Made by a program: the position numbers and the translations under genes
Origin: Pelargonium cotyledonis
Lineage: Eukaryota > Streptophyta > Magnoliopsida > Geraniales > Geraniaceae
NCBI GenBank assembly: GCA_036897625.1
Contig: JAYMTA010001446.1
Span: forward strand, 1-20,003
Length of the DNA stretch: 20,003 bases
Direction of reading: 5' to 3'
Notes under the pieces: model-generated
What the model saw: the letters and a program-made list of their open reading frames with translations, nothing else
Database searches by the model: none
What the model was told of the DNA's origin: nothing
Shown here: one piece after another, positions 1-8,608 of the stretch
Position numbering within the stretch: the stretch's first letter is position 1
Layout of the letters: every line of letters begins with the position of its first letter

Positions 1-184
1 GTGTGAGGTGGGCTGCGAGGACGCGGAGCCTGCCATAGTCCTTGCCGTAGTTGACGAGGGCGACCCTCCCGATCTCTACGAACCTCTTGAAAGGCTACGA
101 AATTGAACAAAAGAGATCAAATCAGAAACTGCAAGTTGAAAGCGCACAAACCTTGGAGAAGGGAGATTTGCAGAGACTCACCAT
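1..184 (-). CDS. RPL14: 60S ribosomal protein L14 (eL14), 5' end only
   Basis: Minus strand, running off the left edge. The ATG (184-182) is followed at once by a GTGAGT donor (181-176); an 87 bp intron ends with TTTCGTAG (acceptor 96-95), and exon 2 starts at 94. Joined, the protein begins [20 protein letters not shown], which matches the N terminus of plant eL14, a structural protein of the large cytosolic ribosomal subunit. The intron between the start codon and codon 2 fits the model. After Y-G-R-L the residues read R-V-L-A-A-H-L-T instead of the usual V-V-I-V-D-V-I-D; the alignment needs no gap, so this is heavy substitution and not a frameshift. The copy may be diverged or a pseudogene. 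The identity of the first 20 residues is secure; functionality is not. Confidence 0.75.
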
Positions 185-241
185 ATTGGACAGTGAAAGT
201 GTAAAGCTTAGAGTGGCGGAGCTGTGGAGAGATCAGACGAG

Positions 242-397
242 AAATTAGGGTTTACGTTTGGAGTTGTTTATATATGGGTTCGTCCTCCGAAGTAGGGTTC
301 TCGGTCGGTTTATGAATTACGATTACTGTTTTGGGCCTTGGACCCATTCTTACTTTTGTAACATAGAGGATTGGGTATACTAATACTTGATGGCCCA
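242..397 (-). promoter_or_regulatory. RPL14 promoter: telo-box, TATA and two site II motifs
   Basis: Read on the minus strand, upstream of the RPL14 ATG: two TGGGCY-type site II motifs (GGCCCA/TGGGCC at 392-397 and 332-337), a TATATAAA-like TATA box (about 267-275) and a telo-box AAACCCTAA (about 244-253). Telo-box plus site II is the known promoter pair of plant ribosomal-protein genes, where TCP-type factors bind site II. This independently supports the gene call. Transcription probably starts near 240, which is inferred from TATA spacing. Confidence 0.65.
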
Positions 398-539
398 TTA
401 TCAGTTTTGGCATTTAATTCAACAACAAATTTAAAAGTTGATTCGAACGAACCACCACATTTCAAGTCAGTTTCATTTTCCATGCAATCGCCATCTCCAC
501 CATAGACCTCCAGCTGCCCTTCCCTCGCGCACACCAAAT

Positions 540-882
540 GAAAATCCACCGCAAATTTACGATATCATTGCTTTGCAAACCTTGGAGTTTGTGTCGGGTC
601 GAACAATTCTTTGGCCGACACCCCTTTCTCTGACCGTCACAACCACGCAGTGACCTGCTGCATGGTCCCAAAATGAACCGATGAGTCGGAAAAGAATCGA
701 CCCACAAAACTGTAAACTTCCCCCGCCCCATGCATGTCATGCACCTCCCCACTACCAAACTTGAAAGTTGACTCCTCCTCCTCCACCGCCAGGTCCCTAA
801 CCCTCTACAACACATCATCGACGTTCATGCCGGACGATCAGTGGTCCTCCCTACCCAACTCTTCACTACCCGCTGAACCCAT
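540..882 (-). pseudogene. Decayed DUF4283-type retroelement protein fragment
   Basis: One minus-strand frame reads M-G-S-A-G-S-E-E-L-G-R-E-D from 882, then M-N-V-D-D-V-L from 828, then V-G-R-F-F-S-D, then T-M-Q-Q-V-T-A-W-L and S-E-K-G-V-S-A-K-E-L. This order (a V/L-G-R-F motif, a M-Q-x-x-M/V-x-x-L-W-R-P segment, then K-G-V-x-x-K-E-L) is the pattern of the plant DUF4283 domain found in LINE ORF1-like and zinc-knuckle proteins. In-frame stops lie at 838-840, 805-807, 637-639 and 565-567, so it is dead. The stop at 637-639 sits where the family has a Trp (TGG to TGA). The zinc knuckle and reverse transcriptase are not visible, so this is an N-terminal scrap only. Family call is from memory of the pattern, without a search. 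Confidence 0.5.
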
Positions 883-1205
883 CTTATTTTTCCATTGAAA
901 AACCATTTTCCGCCGCCATTTCCCAACGAAAACCTCACAGTCACTCAGAAAACTCTTATCTCAAGCCCGTGTGTAGCCGCAATTGTTATCTGCATACTTA
1001 AAAAACTATAAAACGAGAGATCTTACAAAATCTCTAGCTAATTCTCAATACGCCCGTGTTTTTTTGTTTTGTTCTCACTAGGTCTTCTTTGTATCGTTTT
1101 ACCTAACTCAATCTAATTCGAACTGCTTCCGTGAAACATACTAGACTTCTTACTTCGAGCTACTTCCGGTTTGAGTATGTTACTTCCGAGTCCATGCACA
1201 TCCGA
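883..1205. other. Intergenic, upstream of the GLTP gene
   Basis: I see no gene here. It joins the end of the DUF4283 relic to the GLTP promoter. AT-rich, with no long repeat or terminal inverted repeat that I could recognise. Confidence 0.5.
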
Positions 1206-1213
1206 TATATAGA
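1206..1213 (+). promoter_or_regulatory. Probable TATA box of the GLTP gene
   Basis: TATATAGA lies about 220 bp upstream of the 5'UTR splice donor and is followed by sequence of 5'-leader character. It would place the transcription start near 1235-1245. This is based on position and motif only. Confidence 0.4.
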
Positions 1214-1239
1214 AAGAGTTACCAAACAACGTAAGTTGA

Positions 1240-1947
1240 AGTAACCAAGTAAATGCTACTGCAGCTATCAGTAAATTCATTTTCCAATTCCCAACTGAAT
1301 CTGATTCTCACTCCATTTCCGTCCTTTTATTTGTTTCTTCTTCGAATTCCTTTCTCGTTCCAGAATTAATCTTCGATCTCGGCACTATCTGCAAATTCCT
1401 AGATCACAGCTCGATTCGCCAAAAAGGTACATTTCATTTTTTTTTCTTCTTCCAAAGATCTCTATAGATATATATATGTATGCTCAGATCTTCGTATGTT
1501 CACTTCTCTAATTGTCGATTCAACAAGATAAATGCTATTTTGAATGGGATCTGTTTGATTATTAATCAAACTTCAGGTAGATGGAAATCAAATCATTCAC
1601 TCATCAGAGGCATGTTTATACTAATTAGGCCTTTTTTCTTAATATACCCAAATGTTAAAGGTTTTGGATTTGGCATCAATTTGTAACTCTAAACTTATAT
1701 TATGTTCTTACTGTGTGATTTAGTTAATCTAACTTGTTGGTCAATGTTCTATGTTGAAAATTCAGTTCATGTTTCCACCAATTTGATCTCTTTTGGCCTT
1801 TCAATACAATATTTTGCTGCCCTTCTGAAATTCCATTTTGGCATTTTGCCTGAATCTGGTGCTTATAATTAGTAAGTTTTATGGTAAAGGATCCTTGTGC
1901 TGATATCTTTGTTGTTTCTATCTCTTGATTTGCGATGAAGCGTCAAA
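1240..1947 (+). other. GLTP 5'UTR with leader intron
   Basis: A leader exon (start inferred near 1240) ends AAAAAG|GTACAT at 1426. The intron runs 1427-1940, with a pyrimidine-rich stretch before ATGAAG|CG. The main ATG (1948) follows 7 bases later. The out-of-frame ATG at 1935 lies inside the intron and is removed by splicing. A leader ORF, ATG 1253 to TAA 1369 (38 codons), would be included in the mRNA if transcription starts upstream of 1253. Confidence 0.55.
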
Positions 1948-4900
1948 ATGGAAGGAACTGTGTTTACTCCCTCCTTGGAAGGAATGAAGCATATCAAGTC
2001 TGCAGAAGGGGAAATACAGTCCAAACCTTTCTTGGATGTGTGCAAACTAATATTGCCCGTCATAGGTATGCTACACACTGCATTATAGTTTCAGTTTATT
2101 GTTCATGATCATTGATCTGGAATCTTTTCCTAGATCTTCCCTTGGTTCGCCATCTTGCACAACTATTCTAATACGTTTTGAGGTTTTGTGGGCAGTGAGT
2201 TATTGCATAGATGAACCTTATAATTATGCTGCTCAGTTTTTAGATCTGGTGTGCCTAGAAATCTGGTATCAATGATTATGAAGCTCCTCCTCACATAGAA
2301 TGCATGCAATTTTGCTGAAACCATTGAACATGATTTGAAAATTAATTAGAATAAAGATTAAAGAAGAGTATGACTGCACTAAGGAAGATGAACAACAGCC
2401 TTGCTAAGTTTTATGTTTTATAACCAAGGTTTTCGTCATTTTCACTAACAGAACTCTGTGGTTATAAGAAATTGTTTCTAGAAGCTAAACTTAAAAGAGG
2501 TGCATCCTGTATCTGTGTATACTTGAGAAGTAAAACAAATTGCATTTTGTTAACCGTGGAAGTTGAACATAAATAGTATTGCACATTACTGCTTTTTGGT
2601 CGCTAAGGTTTTTGTCACTTTTTGACTGGCAGGAAAACTATGGTTGCAAGAGTGTAGAGTACTAATCCAATTCTACAATAGTACACTACATTTGTTAAAC
2701 CTCGTAATTTGCTTAGCCATTTGAAAACTGGAACCAGCTCCACTTTATTTGACTGCATCTGTGAATTTTGAAAAAGACTTGAGATCTTAGTTAAGCATGC
2801 TGCTCTATTTGAAATTTATCATGAAGGATTTCATTACTCAACATCATCTTTTTCACCATCTTTTGCTCTGTAGTGATTTATCAGTGATACAACGGTTCAC
2901 TAATACTTAGTAGTGAAGCAAGTTACAACAAGTTATTTTTTTTCCTATATGTGCATAAACTTCTGTCTCAACTTTTGCATCTTTGAAAAATATATTTTGT
3001 CTGACCATTTGTTGCAGTAATGATACTTTAAGAATCGGTCAACATATTCATAAAGAATCTAGTTGCATTTGAATTCGTGCTGCTTTAGTTGTATGACACA
3101 TCCATTTTCATAATTCATAGTTTATTTATTATTATACTGTTTTGCTTTGTAGTCATTTGTCCCATGGTGCCCATAAACCTGTAATATTCCATTAAAGTAC
3201 TTGTTTGGGCGTGTCAATTCAATTGGCTTTGTAACAAACTGATATATTATTTCCTGATGCCAGAAAAGTTTGGAGCTGCTATGTCTCTTGTGAAATCTGA
3301 TATTGGTGGTAATATTACGGTATGATATCATTACAATATATCTAATTATATAAGCGAAGAACCAACATTGTCAATATTCATACTGTTATCCTGTAATGCT
3401 TTGTTTGGTTTAGATTTTTCTACATAAGACTGCATATGCTTATTCTGTATATTTTTCATTTTGCTTGTAGAGACTGGAAACTAAATATTTATCCAATCCA
3501 TCCGAGTTCGACCTCTTGTACAATATGGTACGGGTAGAGGTTCAAGCTAAAACAGCAAAAGCATCGTCTAGCTGTACCAATGGTCTTCTTTGGCTGACAA
3601 GGTATATAATATTAGTAATATGTGCGTCTTCTTTTTATTTGATTTGGATGAATATTATTAACAGACAAGAAACTTTTTCTGTATTGCTCATGGACTTGCT
3701 ATTGTACCTTTTTTACCAAGTTAATTATGCATGAATTACCAACAATATCCCTAAGATAAGTTAGTTAGAATACCAATAGGGCATAAGGGGAAACAACCGA
3801 ATCTGACTAGCTAATCATTAATCTCTATAGAAATGAGAAAGTTGACAATTATTTTGGGATGGATAGAATATATTTTAAAAATTAATATTATTTTTATGTC
3901 TGTGAGATTGGTACCAAGAAGGTAATAGAGGGCAATACACTTTGCCACCTTAGCAAAAAGTATATGAGATATTTATATAATACTTATAAAAATCATAGAT
4001 CTCAAAGCTAGTCGAGTATGTAAAAAGAAAAATATATTAAAAAAAATGAAAAGTAGTAAACATGTTTGTGTCTAGCTGAATCTGCATCTGCAACAGGCTT
4101 GCCTGTTGCCAGGGACGGATGCACATTGGGAGGTTTGGGGGCTGCTGCCCCCACTGAGATTTTGAAAACTTGCAAAAACCTTTAACTTTTAGAAAAAAAA
4201 TCATATTTGTCCTTATTAATTTTAAAGTTTGCCCACACTAATATGTTAAAACTTTTAAACTTGCCCCTAGAGTTTATAAAGTTTTATCATTTCTTTCGTA
4301 GTTGTGAGTTTTTTTTTTCGGAACAAGTGAGTTTTTTTCTTTTAAAAAAAAACTCATAGTTTCATATATAAACTTGTAATGTAAACACATAGTTTTGTGC
4401 TTTACATCTTTTGTTAAAATAGTGTAAAAACATTTGCTCCCATTCAACAAAATTTCTGGATCCGTCCCTGCCTGTTGCATATATGATTTAAATGTGGTTT
4501 TGCAATCTGCCTTGAGCTTTGTCCTTCGTAATTTGGCTAGTGATGGATGTTGATCACTAACTCATACCTGAACCAGATATATTTGATGTTCTTTGGGAAG
4601 TTTTTGCATGGAATTGCCATATTTGAAGTGTAAGGATGTTGAATTGTCTTGTTTAGATGAAACAGTGACACCTCAGATTCATTTATGCTGATGATATTTT
4701 TGGAATTTCATAATTAGTATGTATAATATCATCCTTGATTCTTCAGAGCAATGGATTTCCTGGTTCAACTGTTTTGCAACTTACTTGAGCATCCAGATTG
4801 GACAATGACGCAAGCCTGTACAGATTCCTACACCAAGACCTTGAAAAAATTTCATGGCTGGCTAGCTAGTTCAAGTTTCACTGTAAAGTTTCTGATGCCC

Positions 4901-5934
4901 ACTCCATTTTTCTGATTTTTCTTAATCAAAATAGATGTCACTTGATGAATATTCCACTTTGCTTCACATTTGTCTTATTCTACTGAATGTTGCTGCATCA
5001 CATACTCTAGGTCGGTGCTCTAACAATCATATTTATGGAAATTTAGCAATTTTTATACATGATTTCATTATTCATCCTTTGTGCATTTACTTCTTCAATG
5101 AATACGTCCGACATGTATTTGTTGGACTTGAACTATTTCCTTTTGAAAGATGAAAACATTAATGTTAGTGCTGAAATTCATTGGTTCATTAGAAGAAAAC
5201 CTTCATCTCTTGGTATTTTAATTTATTGTACTAACTGCAATAAATGGCAACACGTTAACATTCAAATAACAGGTTGCTATGAAGCTTGCGCCAGAAAGGA
5301 AAAAGTTCATGGATATCATAGGGGGCACAGGTGACGTCAATGTGGACATGGAGAATTTCTGCAAAAATTTTGCTCCATTCCTTGAAGAGAATCATAAATT
5401 CCTGGTAAGATGATTTCTACTGTTGTGCAGTGAATGACTTGTTCCATAATCAAACCAAATGCCTACAGTTCTGTGTTGCATATACAACAATTATTTTCTT
5501 TTCCAGAAGATTTAACAAGTACATGGCAATATAACATTTTTGTAGTCTAGTAATGAGATACGAACTATGTTAATTAGTAAGCTATATTTTCCTATTTCTT
5601 GCATTTTGGTTTTCTCCAAATATCCTGCTATTTCTACCGAGGGAGGTTGCTCCAAAGGATTTACACCTCCAAATAGGAGAGGGGGCACAAAAGATTGCAG
5701 TTAGGAAGTATTTTGAATCATTGTAGAAGTATAGAGTAATGTATTCATTCTGGATTTTCCGATGAAGGAAAGTTGCAGTTTACGATTGATGACTATATTG
5801 ATATATGAAATGGTTACAACTCCAATGACCTTATGAATTTGGGATTTCGCATAGTGAGTTTGTCTGAATCTGACTGCAAATTTACTCTATTGACACAGGC
5901 TAGTGTTGGGTTGGATGACTTGAAGGCATCATGA
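1948..5934 (+). CDS. GLTP1: Glycolipid transfer protein, GLTP1-like, complete
   Basis: Six coding exons: 1948-2065, 3264-3319, 3471-3601, 4747-4882, 5273-5404 and 5899-5934. All five introns are GT-AG, and the joined CDS is 609 nt for 202 aa, the same length as Arabidopsis GLTP1. The protein opens M-E-G-T-V-F-T-P-S-L-E-G and ends A-S-V-G-L-D-D-L-K-A-S. It is a single all-helical GLTP domain: the headgroup-binding set is present as D52, N56 and R59 (S-D-I-G-G-N-I-T-R), W99 (G-L-L-W-L) and H138 (K-F-H-G-W). Family knowledge: a soluble cytosolic protein that moves glycosylceramides between membranes by holding the sugar headgroup at this site and the lipid chains inside. There is no signal peptide. 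The gene looks intact. Two introns exceed 1.1 kb (2066-3263 and 3602-4746); the second holds a MITE. Exon phases and residues join without adjustment, so the model is firm. Confidence 0.95.
4110..4470. mobile_element. Non-autonomous hAT-type MITE in a GLTP intron
   Basis: Terminal inverted repeats CAGGGACGGATGCA (left) and CAGGGACGGATCCA (right, reverse complement) match at 13 of 14 positions. The 8 bp duplication CCTGTTGC flanks the element exactly (4102-4109 and 4471-4478). CAGGG termini with an 8 bp target duplication are diagnostic of the hAT superfamily. The 361 bp interior is AT-rich and encodes no transposase, so it would depend on a partner element. It lies wholly inside the fourth GLTP intron, at least 270 bp from the downstream splice acceptor. 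Confidence 0.9.
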
Positions 5935-6682
5935 GGACGAGACTTCCTAGTCCTGATGTAGCATGTGCTTCTACTCTTTATTTACCATTTTATCGGCTTT
6001 TGAACCATGAGACTGTTGACAAATGTTCAAAATTTTCAACATGTAATCCTGATTACTTTTCTTTCATGTAAGACTGAATACAATGTGAAGGTTCATACAT
6101 TTTGATATAATAAGTGCAACTGCAAACAGATCTTGCTTATGCTAATTTAACCAATTTTATATTGTCACAACATGCATATTCTCAATAGCTCCTATGTTCT
6201 GTATTTTACACCAAAACCAATGAAGACAATTTACAAAGAAAGGCCAGTGTTGTGTCAATGCACTTAATTCAAAGAGTTAAATGTTATATTCCATCTGTTT
6301 TTATCACATAAATCCCCTATTTTGCAGCCCATTGACATGATATTTGATACAAAAATAGAACTGAAAAAATGGATGGAGAAGCGATAAAAGCGTGGATTCA
6401 CAAGAAGAGCGATTTAGAAGTAGAAAAATAGGATGTTATGTTAGGTAATGGTTATGATAGAGAGTTGGTTTGGCGCTCAAATTGGAAACAAAACAGGGTG
6501 TGTTGCTCCATTTTTTTGATTTTGAGATTTCTAGTTGATAATCTCCCTCTTGCATTCTTGATTGTCTTCTCCATTCTCGCCCCGGATCGGATCTGCAATC
6601 AAGAATTCTAGAGTTTTGTAAGTATTTTTAATATCATAAGCTTCAATGCAATGCAATTCAATCATATATAGATTCTTATTTC

Positions 6683-6702
6683 ATATATATATATATATAT
6701 AT
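6683..6702. repeat. (AT)10 microsatellite
   Basis: Ten uninterrupted AT units, about 210 bp upstream of the RIC start codon, so in its promoter or leader. Confidence 0.95.
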
Positions 6703-6713
6703 GTATTCATCAA

Positions 6714-6737
6714 CATGATCATGATCATGATCATGAT
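6714..6737. repeat. (CATGAT)4 microsatellite
   Basis: Four perfect hexamers, 11 bp after the AT run. Each unit junction contains the palindrome ATGATCAT, so the tract can fold on itself. Confidence 0.95.
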
Positions 6738-6910
6738 CAACAGGCATGGTGGAAAAAAGTCTTTGATTAAGAGGATGGGTTTTCAGCATGCATAAAGTTG
6801 GGATTATCACTAGATTCTCTCATTATTGCTTTCTAATCTGAAGCTTTGAAGTGCCTGTCTCTTGAACAACTCTCCTAGCAAAGAGGAACAACCCCACCAA
6901 CCATTACAAA

Positions 6911-7738
6911 ATGGGCACCAAGGTGAAGGGTCTCTTAAAAGGATTCAAATATATCACTAACATATTTGGTATGCTACCAACTCTTTCGATATCGAAACTA
7001 AACACATTCTCGTACGTTTTCTGCATCTGTAACCGAACAACTTTGGTGCAGAGGAGGAAAAGGAGGAAGACATGCAAATTGGCTTCCCGACGGATGTGAA
7101 ACATGTTGCGCATATTGGAATGGACGAGGCCAATACAACTAAGCCAAGCTGGGTATACGCACACACAAGCATTGTTTTTTTCTTTTCGGGTCATTTTTGG
7201 CTATGCATAAATCATAACTAATACATGATCGATTGGTGTCAAATTCTGCAGATGGAGGGATACAAAGCTGCTCCAGAATTGGCACCTAAAAATGCTCCTC
7301 CAAAGCCTAATTCACAAGGTTCAAAAACATTACAAATCTTATGTGCTAAAAGCCTAAAACTAATTACGTTTAGACCATCTAACTAATTACATATTTTCTA
7401 TGTGTGATGTAGCTATAGTTGCAAGAAGTGCTGAGAGCCAGGATGTAGAGAAGCAGAAGCCACCAAAAGATTCCACAAAGCAAGGGAGGCGCCACCGCTC
7501 AGGCGACAAAAACAAGGACAAGGACTCGTCAAGCCACCGCATAAGGAGGAGCAAGGACTCCAATAGCATGGGAAGTGAAACACACGAGTCGTCATCTGGA
7601 TCGGGAGTCTCAAAAACGTCAACAAGGAAGAAGTCCAAGGGAGGATCATCCAAAATATCAAGAACAAAAGGCCACAACGATTCCAGTTCTTTAACTGATT
7701 CTTCATTTCCATCGTTCTCGGATAGCATAACTGCCTAA
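6911..7738 (+). CDS. ROP-interactive CRIB motif protein (RIC family)
   Basis: Four exons, 6911-6968, 7052-7152, 7252-7318 and 7413-7738, with short introns (83, 99 and 94 bp, all GT-AG). The CDS is 552 nt for 183 aa. The protein starts M-G-T-K-V-K-G-L-L-K-G-F-K, close to the RIC10/RIC11 group, then has an acidic stretch (residues 20-26) and the CRIB motif I-G-F-P-T-D-V-K-H-V-A-H-I-G (29-42). CRIB motifs bind active, GTP-loaded Rho-of-plants GTPases, and RIC proteins are their effectors in cell polarity and cytoskeleton control. From about residue 80 to 183 the chain is low-complexity, rich in Ser, Lys, Arg and Asp, and probably disordered. The residue after I-G is Met43, where most plant RICs have Trp. 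The last exon is open on the antisense strand too; that is a shadow. Which RIC paralogue this is cannot be settled here. Confidence 0.85.
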
Positions 7739-8477
7739 TTAAGTTACTAGCTACTGCATCATCCAAGTCCATGATTAAACAAACAGCAGAGCAGAGCAGA
7801 GCAGTGATGAGATATATATTTCTAGGATCCATTCTACGGTCAATTGGTGAACTAGAGGAGTATGGTTTATCACAATCCTCTACCAGAGAGAGCGACTTCA
7901 ATTGAGTTTTGTTTTTTGTTTTGTTTTTCCCTTTCTTTTTGGTTTCACTACCTATATATTATTTCTTCAATGCTAGCTCCATCTTTTGAACGTACATGTA
8001 AATTTGTCGACTCCTAATGATGGATGCATGGATGGCATAGATTCATCCTCTCCACAACTCATTTGGGAAAATATTTATACACGAAATACCTGATTTTTCA
8101 TTTTTCTACTATCTTTCTATACCAGCAATATCCAACATTTGTTTTTTGTTATGGTACTATCTGATATATATGCAAATAATTATCTAAGAAACGACTAGTG
8201 CGAGTGATACACAAAACACACTTCATATATACGATCATTACACTATCATGCATAATTTGATTATCTTAATTTCTACATATGCAAGATTTATCCCGAAAAG
8301 AAAAACAAAAACAAGAAGGAAAGGTTAACAATTATATTTTCATTCAAACCTTGTATTATTCAACAAAGTTTGTTTTTAAGTCACTGTATGTCTACCAGAG
8401 AAAACTTAAAGCCAAAAGGTCTGTATCTTTAATTTTCATAGAGTTAAAAGGGTTGAACAAGCATAATGCATGCTGCA
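7739..8477. other. RIC 3'UTR and intergenic DNA
   Basis: No gene recognised. The left part is the RIC 3'UTR and holds a four-unit AGCAG repeat. The rest is AT-rich intergenic sequence. Confidence 0.5.
7785..7804. repeat. (AGCAG)4 short tandem repeat in RIC 3'UTR
   Basis: Four perfect pentamers, starting 47 bases after the RIC stop codon. Confidence 0.9.
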
Positions 8478-8608
8478 GGCCATTCAAAGGACAAGCACCA
8501 CTTTCTAATCATTGCATTGATCTTTATATATAACAAACAAATTAAAGAATGAATTAGCACACAATACCTCTGGCCATTCAAAGGACAATCACCACTTCTG
8601 AATCATTG
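8478..8608. repeat. 37 bp direct repeat pair at the end of the ubiquitin relic
   Basis: Copies at 8478-8514 and 8572-8608 match at 33 of 37 positions, 94 bp apart. The right copy covers the last codons and stop of the last ubiquitin-like unit (minus strand V-V-I-V-L-stop), so the left copy is a duplicated 3' tail or a remnant of one more unit. Confidence 0.75.

Larger units (their letters stand above)
5935..6910. other. GLTP 3'UTR, then upstream region of the RIC gene
   Basis: No coding region is visible. The GLTP 3'UTR occupies an undetermined left part; no single polyadenylation signal is convincing. The right part carries an 11 bp inverted repeat (6554-6564 and 6596-6606) and two microsatellites just before the RIC gene. 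Confidence 0.5.

Noticed and set aside
438-653. 71-codon plus-strand frame near the left end
   Set aside because: It is the complement of the DUF4283-like relic and shows no motif of its own.
1935-1937. ATG just before the GLTP start
   Set aside because: It lies inside the leader intron, upstream of the acceptor at 1939-1940, and is out of frame.
6714-6737. Short repeats considered as a CRISPR-like array
   Set aside because: Contiguous hexamers without spacers, in a plant nuclear context; a microsatellite.
7387-7901. Long antisense open frames (113 and 162 codons) opposite the last RIC exon
   Set aside because: They mirror the low-complexity Ser/Lys-rich exon, whose sense frame continues a spliced RIC protein. 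No independent motif or start context.
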